Of a DNA stretch of 64,000 bases, positions 26,342 to 34,786 are shown in pieces. The notes under the pieces were generated by a model, which had not been told where the DNA came from, searched no databases, and saw only the letters and a list, made by a program, of their open reading frames with translations. The stretch covers positions 372,001-436,000 of the forward strand of contig CALSQO010000001.1 in NCBI GenBank assembly GCA_943788495.1. Direction: 5' to 3'. Position numbers and translations under genes: made by a program. Position 1 is the first letter of the stretch. Each line of letters starts with the position of its first letter. The stretch is from UA16 sp905478895 (lineage in GTDB: Bacteria > Bacteroidota > Bacteroidia > Flavobacteriales_D > Sanyastnellaceae).

Positions 26342-28675
26342 ATGCGTGCAATCCCTCCTGCTCATGCAGCTGGAGTCGGCGCGTGTGGTGTGATTTGGAG
26401 AATTCTTTTGGCCTTTTTCTTGGTTCTAAACGGAACACAGATCAAAGCGCAAAAAGACCTCTTTTCCGAACGCAACGGACATATTCTGCGCAGTGAATCT
26501 CAGGTTCCTTTGCAGGATGTCTTGGTGGTGGCTTGGCCTTGTGGTCAGACAGCTACCACAGATCGATTTGGCTTTTATCAAATTGAATGTTCCGAGGGCA
26601 TCGATTCCATCACGTGCGCGGCTTTACATTATGAGACATTAACCATCCTTCCCGGAATTGGTGATCACTTGGACATATGGCTGAAGCCTCTTGAGGTACA
26701 GTTGAATCTGGTGGCAATCGAGTCCCTGCGTTCGCCTGAGGCTGAGGCTCAGCGTTTGTCGGGTTTCGATCTGATGCAGGCATTGGATCGGACACCGGGA
26801 CTTCAAAGCCTTGATTTGGGTAATGCCATGATGCAGCCTGTGGTTCGCGGTCTTGTTGGCTCTCGTGTGGCTTTTCTAGAAGATGGTGTGCCACAGCAGG
26901 GAGGCAGATGGGGGGCAGATCATGGTGTTCTTGCGGACCCAGATTTGTATGGTTCAATGGAGTGGATCCCAGGTGGAGGACACCTTTGGATGGGACCAGA
27001 GTCGGTGGGTGGAGGATTTCGGCTGACTTCTCCAAAGCCTAGCGAAACCCTTGGAACCGAGACTGCATTCGGTGCATCTTTTCGTTTTGGAGATCAGCGC
27101 TTCAAATCGCATGTGCTGCACGCCGTTACAAAAGATAGCAGGTTTTGGTACCTGGGCGTGTCGGGTTCTGCCTTTGGGAATCAAAACATTCCCCAGGCTT
27201 CCTTCCGTTACATCGGCCGTTCATATGCCTTGACCGACCAGCTTTTGCCCAATACCTCCGGTCGTTCCATGCACGGCACCGCTGGATTTGAGCGATCCGT
27301 TTCTAAGGGAGGGAAAATCGAGGCGTCAATGCGTGTTTCAGACGTTGTACAGGGGCTGTTTCCGGGCATTGTGGGAGTTCCTCGTCAAGGTGACTTGGAT
27401 GCGCCATCACAGACTTACCGCTCGGGAATTCCTCAGCAACATGCCACCCGCACCCAGCTGACGGGCCAGTGGAAATCTGCCACGAATGTCCTGGGAAAGT
27501 CGCAATCTTTGAAGGCATCTGTTGCATGGAACCAGCGGTTGGAGCTGGCTCCTCCTCACGCGCACGGGTGGGGGCCTGAACCAGATTCGAATCTCAGTTT
27601 GTCTTTGAAAGAGTGGACTGGATTTTTGGAGTCTACAAGCCGCGGCCCACATGGCACTTGGGGGATGCAATTGGAAGGATTGGCGGTGGCTACTGCTGGG
27701 TGGGAATTCTTGTTGCCAAGTCACCGCCGTCTTCGATGGTCAATTTTAGGGGAAAAGAGCATCGGCAGGCATAAACTGGGGATTCGAGCAGACTTGGTCG
27801 GTACAGAGCAAGTGGGCCATGAAGAGCCGCTTTATGACACCGTTGGAGCAATCGTCGGTTCAGATCGCCGAGCCTCCGCAATGAGGCGACTCATTCCAGG
27901 AGGGATGGCATCGTGGTTGGTGAATTTGGAGCCGGTTATGGCTGCTTGGACAGGAACGGCCTCGGTGACAGCATACACGCGAGCACCAAGCAATTATGAA
28001 TTGGGTGCTCACGGAGTCCATCATGGTACTTTTCGATTCGAACAGGGCAATGCAGCGTTGCCATCTGAAAAGTCGATTGAGGCTCGTTTCCAAGCCCGTT
28101 CCTTGGCGAGTAAGGCGGGCTGGAGTTGGAACGTCAAGGCTTTTTCAGCGTTGCATCGTGATTTCATCGCTTTAGGACCGAGCGGAACTTTCGCTCCCAT
28201 CTCACATGCCGGTCAGGTATACACGTTCGAATCAGTGAATGCCTTTCGAACAGGACTGGAAGCTTCAGTAAAAGCAACCAAGGGGGGGTGGTCAGCCTCT
28301 GCTGATGGCTCGCTTTTGGGGCAATGGGATGTAGAGACGGGACTTGGTCTTCCGTTCACAACTCCTGCTCAATTGCACACTGTTATCGGTCGGAACCTAA
28401 ACCAAAACCATCATTTGACAGTTTCATGCCGGGCCATTGCTGATGCCACACTCACGGCAAGAAACGAAGCACCCACGGAAGGAGCTCTTCTTTGGGGATT
28501 GGGCTGGAGCTTGGCACGACGTGTCGGCACCTGGTCCATCAATTTACACAATGCATCCAACACTGCATGGCTGGATCACACAAGCGCTTATCGCGCTCTG
28601 GGTCTGGTAGCGCAGGGTCGATGGATGCAACTCAGCTTCACCACTTCGGTGAAGCAAAGCAATAAAAACAAATAA
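26342..28675 (+). CDS. TonB-dependent outer-membrane receptor (possibly metal uptake)
   Basis: 777 residues with a signal segment (ILLAFFLVLNGTQIKA). A short carboxypeptidase-like beta-domain (~50-120, VPLQDVLVVAWP, TTDRFGFYQIEC) is followed by the plug domain: LDLGNAMMQPVVRGLVGSRVAFLEDGVPQQGGRWGADHG. The ~22-strand barrel completes the protein. The plug contains the VRGL and EDG-x-P motifs of TonB receptors. The 'RWGADHG' segment and a His-rich partner recall zinc receptors of the ZnuD type, which is an inference. It is flanked by a His-rich exported protein upstream and an HEHEE-containing lipoprotein downstream, probably one operon. Confidence 0.85.
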   Translation: MRAIPPAHAAGVGACGVIWRILLAFFLVLNGTQIKAQKDLFSERNGHILRSESQVPLQDVLVVAWPCGQTATTDRFGFYQIECSEGIDSITCAALHYETLTILPGIGDHLDIWLKPLEVQLNLVAIESLRSPEAEAQRLSGFDLMQALDRTPGLQSLDLGNAMMQPVVRGLVGSRVAFLEDGVPQQGGRWGADHGVLADPDLYGSMEWIPGGGHLWMGPESVGGGFRLTSPKPSETLGTETAFGASFRFGDQRFKSHVLHAVTKDSRFWYLGVSGSAFGNQNIPQASFRYIGRSYALTDQLLPNTSGRSMHGTAGFERSVSKGGKIEASMRVSDVVQGLFPGIVGVPRQGDLDAPSQTYRSGIPQQHATRTQLTGQWKSATNVLGKSQSLKASVAWNQRLELAPPHAHGWGPEPDSNLSLSLKEWTGFLESTSRGPHGTWGMQLEGLAVATAGWEFLLPSHRRLRWSILGEKSIGRHKLGIRADLVGTEQVGHEEPLYDTVGAIVGSDRRASAMRRLIPGGMASWLVNLEPVMAAWTGTASVTAYTRAPSNYELGAHGVHHGTFRFEQGNAALPSEKSIEARFQARSLASKAGWSWNVKAFSALHRDFIALGPSGTFAPISHAGQVYTFESVNAFRTGLEASVKATKGGWSASADGSLLGQWDVETGLGLPFTTPAQLHTVIGRNLNQNHHLTVSCRAIADATLTARNEAPTEGALLWGLGWSLARRVGTWSINLHNASNTAWLDHTSAYRALGLVAQGRWMQLSFTTSVKQSNKNK

Positions 28676-28686
28676 CAATTTATCGC

Positions 28687-29484
28687 ATGAATTTTTCTAT
28701 TTCTAACTCCGCCATCACTTTGGCTCTTGGGGCCATCCTACTCTCTTCTTGTGGCAAGACAGATACCGCACTTCCTGCTGTTTGCACAGAGGCTGGAAGT
28801 GAAACAAGTGTCCTTGCTGACGAGATCGAAGCCATTGCTGGGACATCAGTGACCATCACAGATGTCTTCTGCGACAATGAAGAACTCAGCGAAGTTCGAT
28901 GGGACATTCACAATGCTGCTGATCATGAGCATGAGGAAGGTGAATCTGAGGAGGGCTTCGTTTTGCACAGTGGAACAGACTGGGAAGTGCTCGAAACGGC
29001 TTCATTGTCTGGAACAAGCACCTCAAGTTCGATCACCTTGGACATTCCACTTACCGCTCGCGGTATCTGGGACGTTGTGGTTTCTTTGGTCGATAAGGCT
29101 GGCAATGCTGGGCCGGACGTTGTGACTCAAATGCACATTGAAAATGAGCACCTCCCTGAATTCACACTCAGTGAAGTGGATGGTGTTGATCCAGCGACAT
29201 GGACGGGAGAGCCTGAATGGAGCGCTGGCGCGTCAATCACATTGTCGGGAATGGTGCAGGATCCTGATGGCGTTGTTGAAGCGTTTATTTCCGTTGTGAG
29301 GGAAGAGGATGAAACAGTCGTTTGGGAGCTAAACTTGGTGCCAGATGACGTGACAGAATTGCAATTCATTGTTGATGCTGTGATCCCGGCCGATGCGGCA
29401 GCGGGCGAGTATCATCTCGAAATGACTGCGACGGATGCAGCAGGGAATGCCATGGAGACTGGCTTCCATGTTGAAGTTGAGTGA
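28687..29484 (+). CDS. DUF4625-like lipoprotein with acidic/His loop
   Basis: 265 residues with a lipobox (ALGAILLSSC). Two Ig-like beta-domains follow, with motifs such as IPLTARGIWDVVVSLVDKAGN and YHLEMTATDAAGN. They resemble the Bacteroidota DUF4625 family found beside TonB receptors. A His/Glu cluster (NAADHEHEEGESEEG) sits where a metal could be captured. It is 11 nt after the receptor stop and followed by a strong terminator, so it closes the operon. It probably acts as the surface or periplasmic lipoprotein partner of the receptor. Confidence 0.7.
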   Translation: MNFSISNSAITLALGAILLSSCGKTDTALPAVCTEAGSETSVLADEIEAIAGTSVTITDVFCDNEELSEVRWDIHNAADHEHEEGESEEGFVLHSGTDWEVLETASLSGTSTSSSITLDIPLTARGIWDVVVSLVDKAGNAGPDVVTQMHIENEHLPEFTLSEVDGVDPATWTGEPEWSAGASITLSGMVQDPDGVVEAFISVVREEDETVVWELNLVPDDVTELQFIVDAVIPADAAAGEYHLEMTATDAAGNAMETGFHVEVE

Positions 29485-29524
29485 TCAATTTTCGCAGCGC
29501 TGACTGCAGCGAATTTTATCGAAT

Positions 29525-29561
29525 GCTCCTCTATCCTTCGGGGTGGGGGAGCTTTTTTTTT
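29525..29561 (+). terminator. Rho-independent terminator
   Basis: Arms GCTCC (29525-29529) and GGAGC (29548-29552), extended by ATCC/GGGT around a TTCG loop, followed by nine T. It ends the TonB-receptor operon. Confidence 0.85.
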
Positions 29562-29737
29562 ACATGCGAAACGCTGTATCACCATCAAACGCATTCCCAC
29601 TTTACTTGTCCATTGGATTAATTAGCAGGAAGTCATGCGCTTTCTCATTTCTCTTGCACTTCTTCTGCTCTCTTTCCGATCGGAACTGATTGTTTAAAAA
29701 GATTGGAGCGGAACATCGAGTCGAAGCCCTTGGCCTG

Positions 29738-29805
29738 ATGGCGGAATGCCGGGTTAGCCTCAAAGGGGATTCAACGACTTGAGTCCAACCGCCATTTGAG
29801 GCATT
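29738..29805 (+). ncRNA. Candidate structured leader RNA with alternative pairings
   Basis: By-eye inverted repeats: ATGGCGG (29738-29744) with CCGCCAT (29789-29795); GCCTCAAA (29757-29764) with TTTGAGGC (29795-29802); and a hairpin GATTCAA-CGAC-TTGAGTC (29768-29785). AATGCC (29745-29750) can also pair with GGCATT (29800-29805). The first two pairings cross, giving either a pseudoknot or two mutually exclusive folds. It lies 21 nt before the ATG of a 54-residue membrane-protein gene. It is not a tRNA (no T-loop). Confidence 0.4.
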
Positions 29806-29825
29806 TCCTTCGTTAATTTAGCTAC

Positions 29826-29990
29826 ATGTTGAAAGTATTGAAAAAGTATGAGTTCCTGTTTTTGATGGGCTTGGCTGTACTCTCTCATGTGCTTGGGTTT
29901 TCAGATATGGGCACGCTGTTGTTTCTCATTGCCATCGTTTCGCTGAGCATGAAGGGGTTCATGAATTCAAAAAAAAAGAACAATCCTTGA
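29826..29990 (+). CDS. 54-residue small membrane protein
   Basis: ATG at 29826. The product has a basic N-terminus (MLKVLKKYEF), hydrophobic helices (FLFLMGLAVLSHVLGF and GTLLFLIAIVSLSM) and a Lys-rich end (NSKKKNNP). It looks like a two-helix inner-membrane peptide. Support comes from composition, from the structured region directly upstream, and from filling an otherwise empty gap. I do not recognise it. Confidence 0.5.
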   Translation: MLKVLKKYEFLFLMGLAVLSHVLGFSDMGTLLFLIAIVSLSMKGFMNSKKKNNP

Positions 29991-30009
29991 TTCCATTTGT
30001 CCCTTTCCC

Positions 30010-30177
30010 ATGGGGCGCAAGCGCGATTTAAAAAACATTCATGGGCGACGGCCACCACGCATTGAATCGTCCAGTTCAGAGGCGCTGAATGAATGGGGGG
30101 AATCGATGGAGCGCATGACGGAGCGCCGGCGGATGCACAATGAGCGGCATCTGCCCAAGCGAAATCCGAAACAATGA
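30010..30177 (+). CDS. 55-residue basic hydrophilic protein
   Basis: ATG at 30010, 19 nt after the previous small gene. The product is rich in Arg, Lys and Glu (MGRKRDLKNIHGRRPPRIES...SMERMTERRRMHNERHLPKR), with no signal or membrane segment. The charge pattern could suit nucleic-acid or ribosome binding; this is speculation. Evidence is moderate: an intact frame, plausible spacing and protein-like composition. Confidence 0.4.
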   Translation: MGRKRDLKNIHGRRPPRIESSSSEALNEWGESMERMTERRRMHNERHLPKRNPKQ

Positions 30178-30239
30178 AGCGCCTCGGTTGAACATTTTGA
30201 ACAGTCGATTATGGCAGTAAAAGTTCAAGTTTTGAGTCA

Positions 30240-33200
30240 TTGATTGATCTACTGAAGAAGCAAGGGTTGTTAGGCTATTTCTTGGGGTGGCCTCTCGTTT
30301 TTCTGCTCATTTTCTTCGTGCAGCATTCTCTGCTTTCGCAGGTTGTGATCAATGAATTCATGGCTTCAAACTCTTTGGCCTTCGAAGATCCGGACTACGA
30401 GGATACGGGTGATTGGGTGGAATTATTCAATGCCAGTAACGGCACAGTCAATCTTTCCGGCTGGAACTTGACAGACAACGTGAGCAATCCGACCAAATGG
30501 ACAATTCCGGATGGGGCGGAACTGGCAGCGGGTGGCTTTCTCGTGATCTGGTGCGATGAGCGGGATGCAGCGGGTTTGGCCTTGCACAGTTCGTACAGGC
30601 TGAGCAGTGCCGGCGAAGAATTGGCGTTGTTCAATCCCCAATTGGAGGCGATCGACTCTTTTGTTTTTGGAGCGCAAGAAACCGATGTGAGTTACGGAAG
30701 GATGAGCGACGGACTCTCCGATTGGTCTTGGTTTTCATCAGCAACTCCGGGGAGTTCCAATGGCGCCAGTCAGGCGTTTGAGGGAATCACTTTTGCCGTT
30801 CCTTATTTTTCGTCTGAAGGCGGCTTTTACAGCGATGTGCTGGAAGTTTCGTTGAGCTCGATCCTTGGTGAGATTCGTTACACCCTCGATGGCCGCGCCC
30901 CCGATCTTTCTGACCCCCTTTATTCTGAGCCTGTGCAAGTGAATGAGGATGCTTTTTTGAGGGCTCGGGTTTTTGAAGAGGGCCACATCCCTGGCCCCGT
31001 GGTGACGCATTCCTATTTCTTAGGCACAGACTTTACGGAGCGCCCATTGCCTGTCGTTTCACTGGTCACAGATCCCGATCATTTTTGGGATGCCGACACC
31101 GGTATTTACGTTCAAGATTTTAAGCCAGATTGGGAATGGCCAATCAATGTCGAGTTTTTCGAAAATGATGGCAACAACGAAGCTGCTTTCAACGAACGCG
31201 CAGGTGTGAAGGTAAACGGACAAAACAGCTGGGTTCTTCCACAGAAAATGCTGGGAATTTATTTCCGAGGTGGATACGGCAGTGGGAGCTTGGATTACCC
31301 GCTTTTTCACGATCGAGAGCGCACCAAGTTTGATAATTTTGTCTTGCGGGCAAGTGGTTCGGATTGGGCCTATACCCTCATGCGGGATGGCTTGGGTCAA
31401 AGCCTGCCTCAAGAAAATGCTCACGTTGATCACCAAGGATACCGTCCGAGCATTGTAATGCTCAACGGCGAATACATGGGCATCCATAACATTCGCTCTC
31501 GGGTGGACGAGGAATTTGTCACTGAGAATTACGGTTTGGCGTCCAATTCCGTGGATATGATTGCAGATCATGGTGGGGTAGAAGAGGGAAGTGATTCTGC
31601 GTTTTGGTCCATGGATGCTTTGTTCGCAGCGGACCTCAGTATTCAAGATAATTTCGACGCTGTCGCCGAAGTGGTGGACATGGAAAACTTTGCAGATTAT
31701 TGGTCCACAGAGATTTGGGCGAGCAACAGCAGTTGGGGCCACAATGTCATCCAATGGAAACCAAAAGACGGGGGGAAGTGGAGGTACGTCTTCACAGACT
31801 TAGATCGGGGTTTTTCAGGTTCGACCAATGATGATATCGATGAATTCACTCAAGTTCAAAATGACAATTATGATTACGCGCGGGTTTGGATCCGGCATGC
31901 CCTTCAGAATGATGCGTATCGCAATGCGTTCATTCGGCGCATGACAGATCATCTGCATACATCGTTTCACCCGGAGCGTGTGAATGGAATAATCGATGAT
32001 TGGTCCACGCGCATTTCCGAGGAAGTTCCTCATCATGTGGAGCGCTGGTCAGGCACGAGTTCATCCTATGGTGATGGGATTGAGAGCGTAGAGTTTTGGG
32101 AAGATGAGGTGGCCGATCTGCGTGATTTTGCGCTCGAACGGTCTCCGTTTTTGCTGGAAGACTTGGCTTCTGAGTTTGATCTCTCTCCGCATGTTTCATT
32201 ACAGACAGGGAATCAGCCGGGAGATGCGGGACGCATCCGATTGAACGATTTCCACATGCCAGAAAGCCCGTGGATCGGTCCATATTTTGAAGGGATTCCC
32301 TTGACCCTCACCGCAGAGGCACAGCCAGGTTATGCTTTCCTCGGATGGTCAGAAATACAGCAGGTATCAATGATTTCCGAGGGTTCTACCTGGCAGTACG
32401 ACGATTTGGGAACAGATTTAGGGACGTCTTGGCAGCTCATGGATTTTGATGCTTCTTCATGGATGTCCGGTACAGGGGAATTGGGTTATGGCGATGGCGA
32501 TGAAAGCACAGTGTTGTCTTTCGGTGACGACGAGGATGACAAGCACATCACCACCTACTTTCGTAAGATCGTCGACGTGGAGTCCAGTGAAGCGGGCACT
32601 GTGAATGGAGTGATTCAGTTGCGCCGGGACGATGGTGCTGTGGTTTATTTGAACGGAGAAGAACTTTTCCGAGACAATATGCCATCTGGAGAAATCGATT
32701 TCGAGACTCTGGCCAGCGATGCGACGACCGGCGGTGGTGAATCCAGCTGGACGACTCATCCAGTCTCTATGGCGTTGGTGACAGGAGCCAATGTTTTGGC
32801 GGTCGAAATCCACCAGGTTTCATCGACCAGTTCTGACATCAGCTTTGACCTCGAGTTGACTTTGACCATGCCGGTCGAAGAAATCCAAACCACCGAAAAT
32901 CCGCTGGCATTGGAGTTGGGAGGAGACGCCGGCTACTTTGCCCACTACCAGCCGACAGGAGCATGCACGTTGCCCGAGACGATTGCAGCAGATCTGACGC
33001 TTACGGCAGATTGTTCTCCCTACCTCGCTGCGGGCACCAGTGTGATTCTGGAGTCGGCTACGCTGACCATTGAGCCGGGCGTGGAGATTTGGTTTCCCAG
33101 TGATGCCCAACTCATTGTTCAAGGTCAATTGTTGGCACAAGGAACGACGGAGGCTCCCATTGCCTTTCGTTTAAATCCTGACTACGAAGCGCCTTGGGGC

Positions 33201-34766
33201 AACATCCAGTTTGATCAATCATTCAGTCCAAATATAATTCGTCACGCACTGGTTGAGGGCGCCTCAGAAGGTGAGCACCCTGTGCACGATCGAGCGGCCA
33301 TTGCCGTCTGGTTTTCGTCATTGACGCTGGATCACGTCACGATGATTTCGAATGTTAGCAATCCCGTTTATGCAGAATACAGTGACATTCAGCTGCTGAA
33401 TAGCACGTTGCATTCCGATGTCACCGGAGACCTCATCAATGTCCGCCACGGCTCGGCCCTTATTGATTCTTGTCTATTTGTTGGCAACGATGCCCCGGAC
33501 ACGGATGCCATCGATTATGACGTCGTCAGCGACGGAATCATTCGAAACTCGATCATCCATTCCTTTCGTGGCTTCAACAGCGATGGCATCGATTTGGGAG
33601 AGGGGTCACAGAACATCCTCATTGAAGGCGGACTGATTCATCATTGCACAGACAAGGGAATTAGCATTGGTCAGTCTTCCAATGCAGTGATCCAAAACAT
33701 GACAATCGCCAATTGTGCTTTGGGTGTTGCCTTGAAGGATTTAGGAGCTGCAACTGTGGATCATTCAACCTTTTATGGCAACCAATATGCCCTGAGTGTT
33801 TACGAGAAGAATCCCGGAATGGGAGGGGCGGATATCCTTGTTCAAAACAGCCTATTGTCCAACAGCAGTCACAGTCCACTTTTCCAAGATTCGCTTTCAA
33901 CGGCTCTGGTCTTCGACGTTCTGTACGATACCGATACACTGCCCTTTGAGGGTGTAGCTATGGCGAATCCTCTCTTTGCCTATCCTGACGGTTTCGATTT
34001 TACCCTCCTCGATGGGTCTCCGGCAATTGGAGCCGGACTGGATGGGGCTGATTATGGTGCTCCGCTCGTGTGGTCGGTTGCTCAACGAGACGTGGCGATT
34101 GTTGAAATTGGCTATGCAGGCATTGAGAATCCGAACCGCGAATGGATCAAGCTGCGCAACGAAGGTGCGCAAGAGATTAATCTTCAAGGGTATGCCCTTG
34201 AAGATGCGGTTTCTTGGCATTGCAATTCACCCTTGTGGCTCGATCCCGGGGAGGCGGTATGGATTACCAAGGATGCTGCATTCTTCTTGGAGAGTTTTGA
34301 GCAGGTCCGGCAATGGGATGCAGGTCAGTTGGCCAATGAGGGTGAGCGAATTATTCTCAAAGATGCAGCGGGTATTGTGGTTGATTTTGTTCGTTATGCA
34401 CCTGATGCCCCGTGGCCCGTTCCTGAGGTAGGATCAGAGGCCTTGGTGCGCACAGATCCTTTGGCTGATAACCATTTCGCCTCCAGTTGGATGTTGGCGG
34501 AAGTGAATGAAGTGACTTCTGCACCTCCTGTTGAATATCAGTGGCAGGTCTATCCCAATCCTGTACGGAGTTCACTTCACATGCACTTCGCTTGGATGCC
34601 AGACGAGCCAGTTCGGGGCCAGTGGTTCAACGCTTCTGGGCAATGCCTCGAGGATTGGACATGGCAGCCTACATCGAACGAAATGGTATTGGATGTTTCG
34701 GAGTTCGCAACTGGTCTTTACGTGCTTCGGGTGAATGGTCAAAGCCTTTTGGTGCAGGTCTTGTGA
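30240..34766 (+). CDS. Large CotH-kinase protein with lamin-tail, beta-helix and T9SS domains
   Basis: 1508 residues. No ATG lies between the in-frame stop at 30198 and the signal peptide, so the TTG at 30240 is the likely start (IDLLKKQGLLGYFLGWPLVFLLIFF...). Order: lamin-tail domain (~35-150, VVINEFMASNSLAFED, GDWVELFNASNG); a chitobiase-type beta-domain (~185-262, GEIRYTLDGRAPDLSDPLY); and CotH kinase (~270-640, LPQKMLGIYFRGGYGSGSLD, NGEYMGIHNIRSRVDEEF, YVFTDLDRGFSG). A galactose-binding-like domain follows (GELGYGDGDESTVL). Next are a right-handed beta-helix (~930-1270), a second lamin-tail domain (REWIKLRNEGAQEINLQGYAL) and a T9SS type A domain (VYPNPVRSSLHMHF). It is a surface-exported modifier or adhesin. 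Confidence 0.9.
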   Translation: MIDLLKKQGLLGYFLGWPLVFLLIFFVQHSLLSQVVINEFMASNSLAFEDPDYEDTGDWVELFNASNGTVNLSGWNLTDNVSNPTKWTIPDGAELAAGGFLVIWCDERDAAGLALHSSYRLSSAGEELALFNPQLEAIDSFVFGAQETDVSYGRMSDGLSDWSWFSSATPGSSNGASQAFEGITFAVPYFSSEGGFYSDVLEVSLSSILGEIRYTLDGRAPDLSDPLYSEPVQVNEDAFLRARVFEEGHIPGPVVTHSYFLGTDFTERPLPVVSLVTDPDHFWDADTGIYVQDFKPDWEWPINVEFFENDGNNEAAFNERAGVKVNGQNSWVLPQKMLGIYFRGGYGSGSLDYPLFHDRERTKFDNFVLRASGSDWAYTLMRDGLGQSLPQENAHVDHQGYRPSIVMLNGEYMGIHNIRSRVDEEFVTENYGLASNSVDMIADHGGVEEGSDSAFWSMDALFAADLSIQDNFDAVAEVVDMENFADYWSTEIWASNSSWGHNVIQWKPKDGGKWRYVFTDLDRGFSGSTNDDIDEFTQVQNDNYDYARVWIRHALQNDAYRNAFIRRMTDHLHTSFHPERVNGIIDDWSTRISEEVPHHVERWSGTSSSYGDGIESVEFWEDEVADLRDFALERSPFLLEDLASEFDLSPHVSLQTGNQPGDAGRIRLNDFHMPESPWIGPYFEGIPLTLTAEAQPGYAFLGWSEIQQVSMISEGSTWQYDDLGTDLGTSWQLMDFDASSWMSGTGELGYGDGDESTVLSFGDDEDDKHITTYFRKIVDVESSEAGTVNGVIQLRRDDGAVVYLNGEELFRDNMPSGEIDFETLASDATTGGGESSWTTHPVSMALVTGANVLAVEIHQVSSTSSDISFDLELTLTMPVEEIQTTENPLALELGGDAGYFAHYQPTGACTLPETIAADLTLTADCSPYLAAGTSVILESATLTIEPGVEIWFPSDAQLIVQGQLLAQGTTEAPIAFRLNPDYEAPWGNIQFDQSFSPNIIRHALVEGASEGEHPVHDRAAIAVWFSSLTLDHVTMISNVSNPVYAEYSDIQLLNSTLHSDVTGDLINVRHGSALIDSCLFVGNDAPDTDAIDYDVVSDGIIRNSIIHSFRGFNSDGIDLGEGSQNILIEGGLIHHCTDKGISIGQSSNAVIQNMTIANCALGVALKDLGAATVDHSTFYGNQYALSVYEKNPGMGGADILVQNSLLSNSSHSPLFQDSLSTALVFDVLYDTDTLPFEGVAMANPLFAYPDGFDFTLLDGSPAIGAGLDGADYGAPLVWSVAQRDVAIVEIGYAGIENPNREWIKLRNEGAQEINLQGYALEDAVSWHCNSPLWLDPGEAVWITKDAAFFLESFEQVRQWDAGQLANEGERIILKDAAGIVVDFVRYAPDAPWPVPEVGSEALVRTDPLADNHFASSWMLAEVNEVTSAPPVEYQWQVYPNPVRSSLHMHFAWMPDEPVRGQWFNASGQCLEDWTWQPTSNEMVLDVSEFATGLYVLRVNGQSLLVQVL

Positions 34767-34786
34767 TGATTCAGTTTGCCTGAAGT

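Noticed and set aside
29635..29697. 20-residue ORF resembling a signal peptide
   Set aside because: It is too short, stops immediately after the hydrophobic stretch, and has no continuation in other frames; at most a remnant.
29730..29810. tRNA or attC-like site in the structured region
   Set aside because: There is no T-loop (TTCRA) and no acceptor stem, and the arms do not fit the RYYYAAC/GTTRRRY pattern of attC sites.
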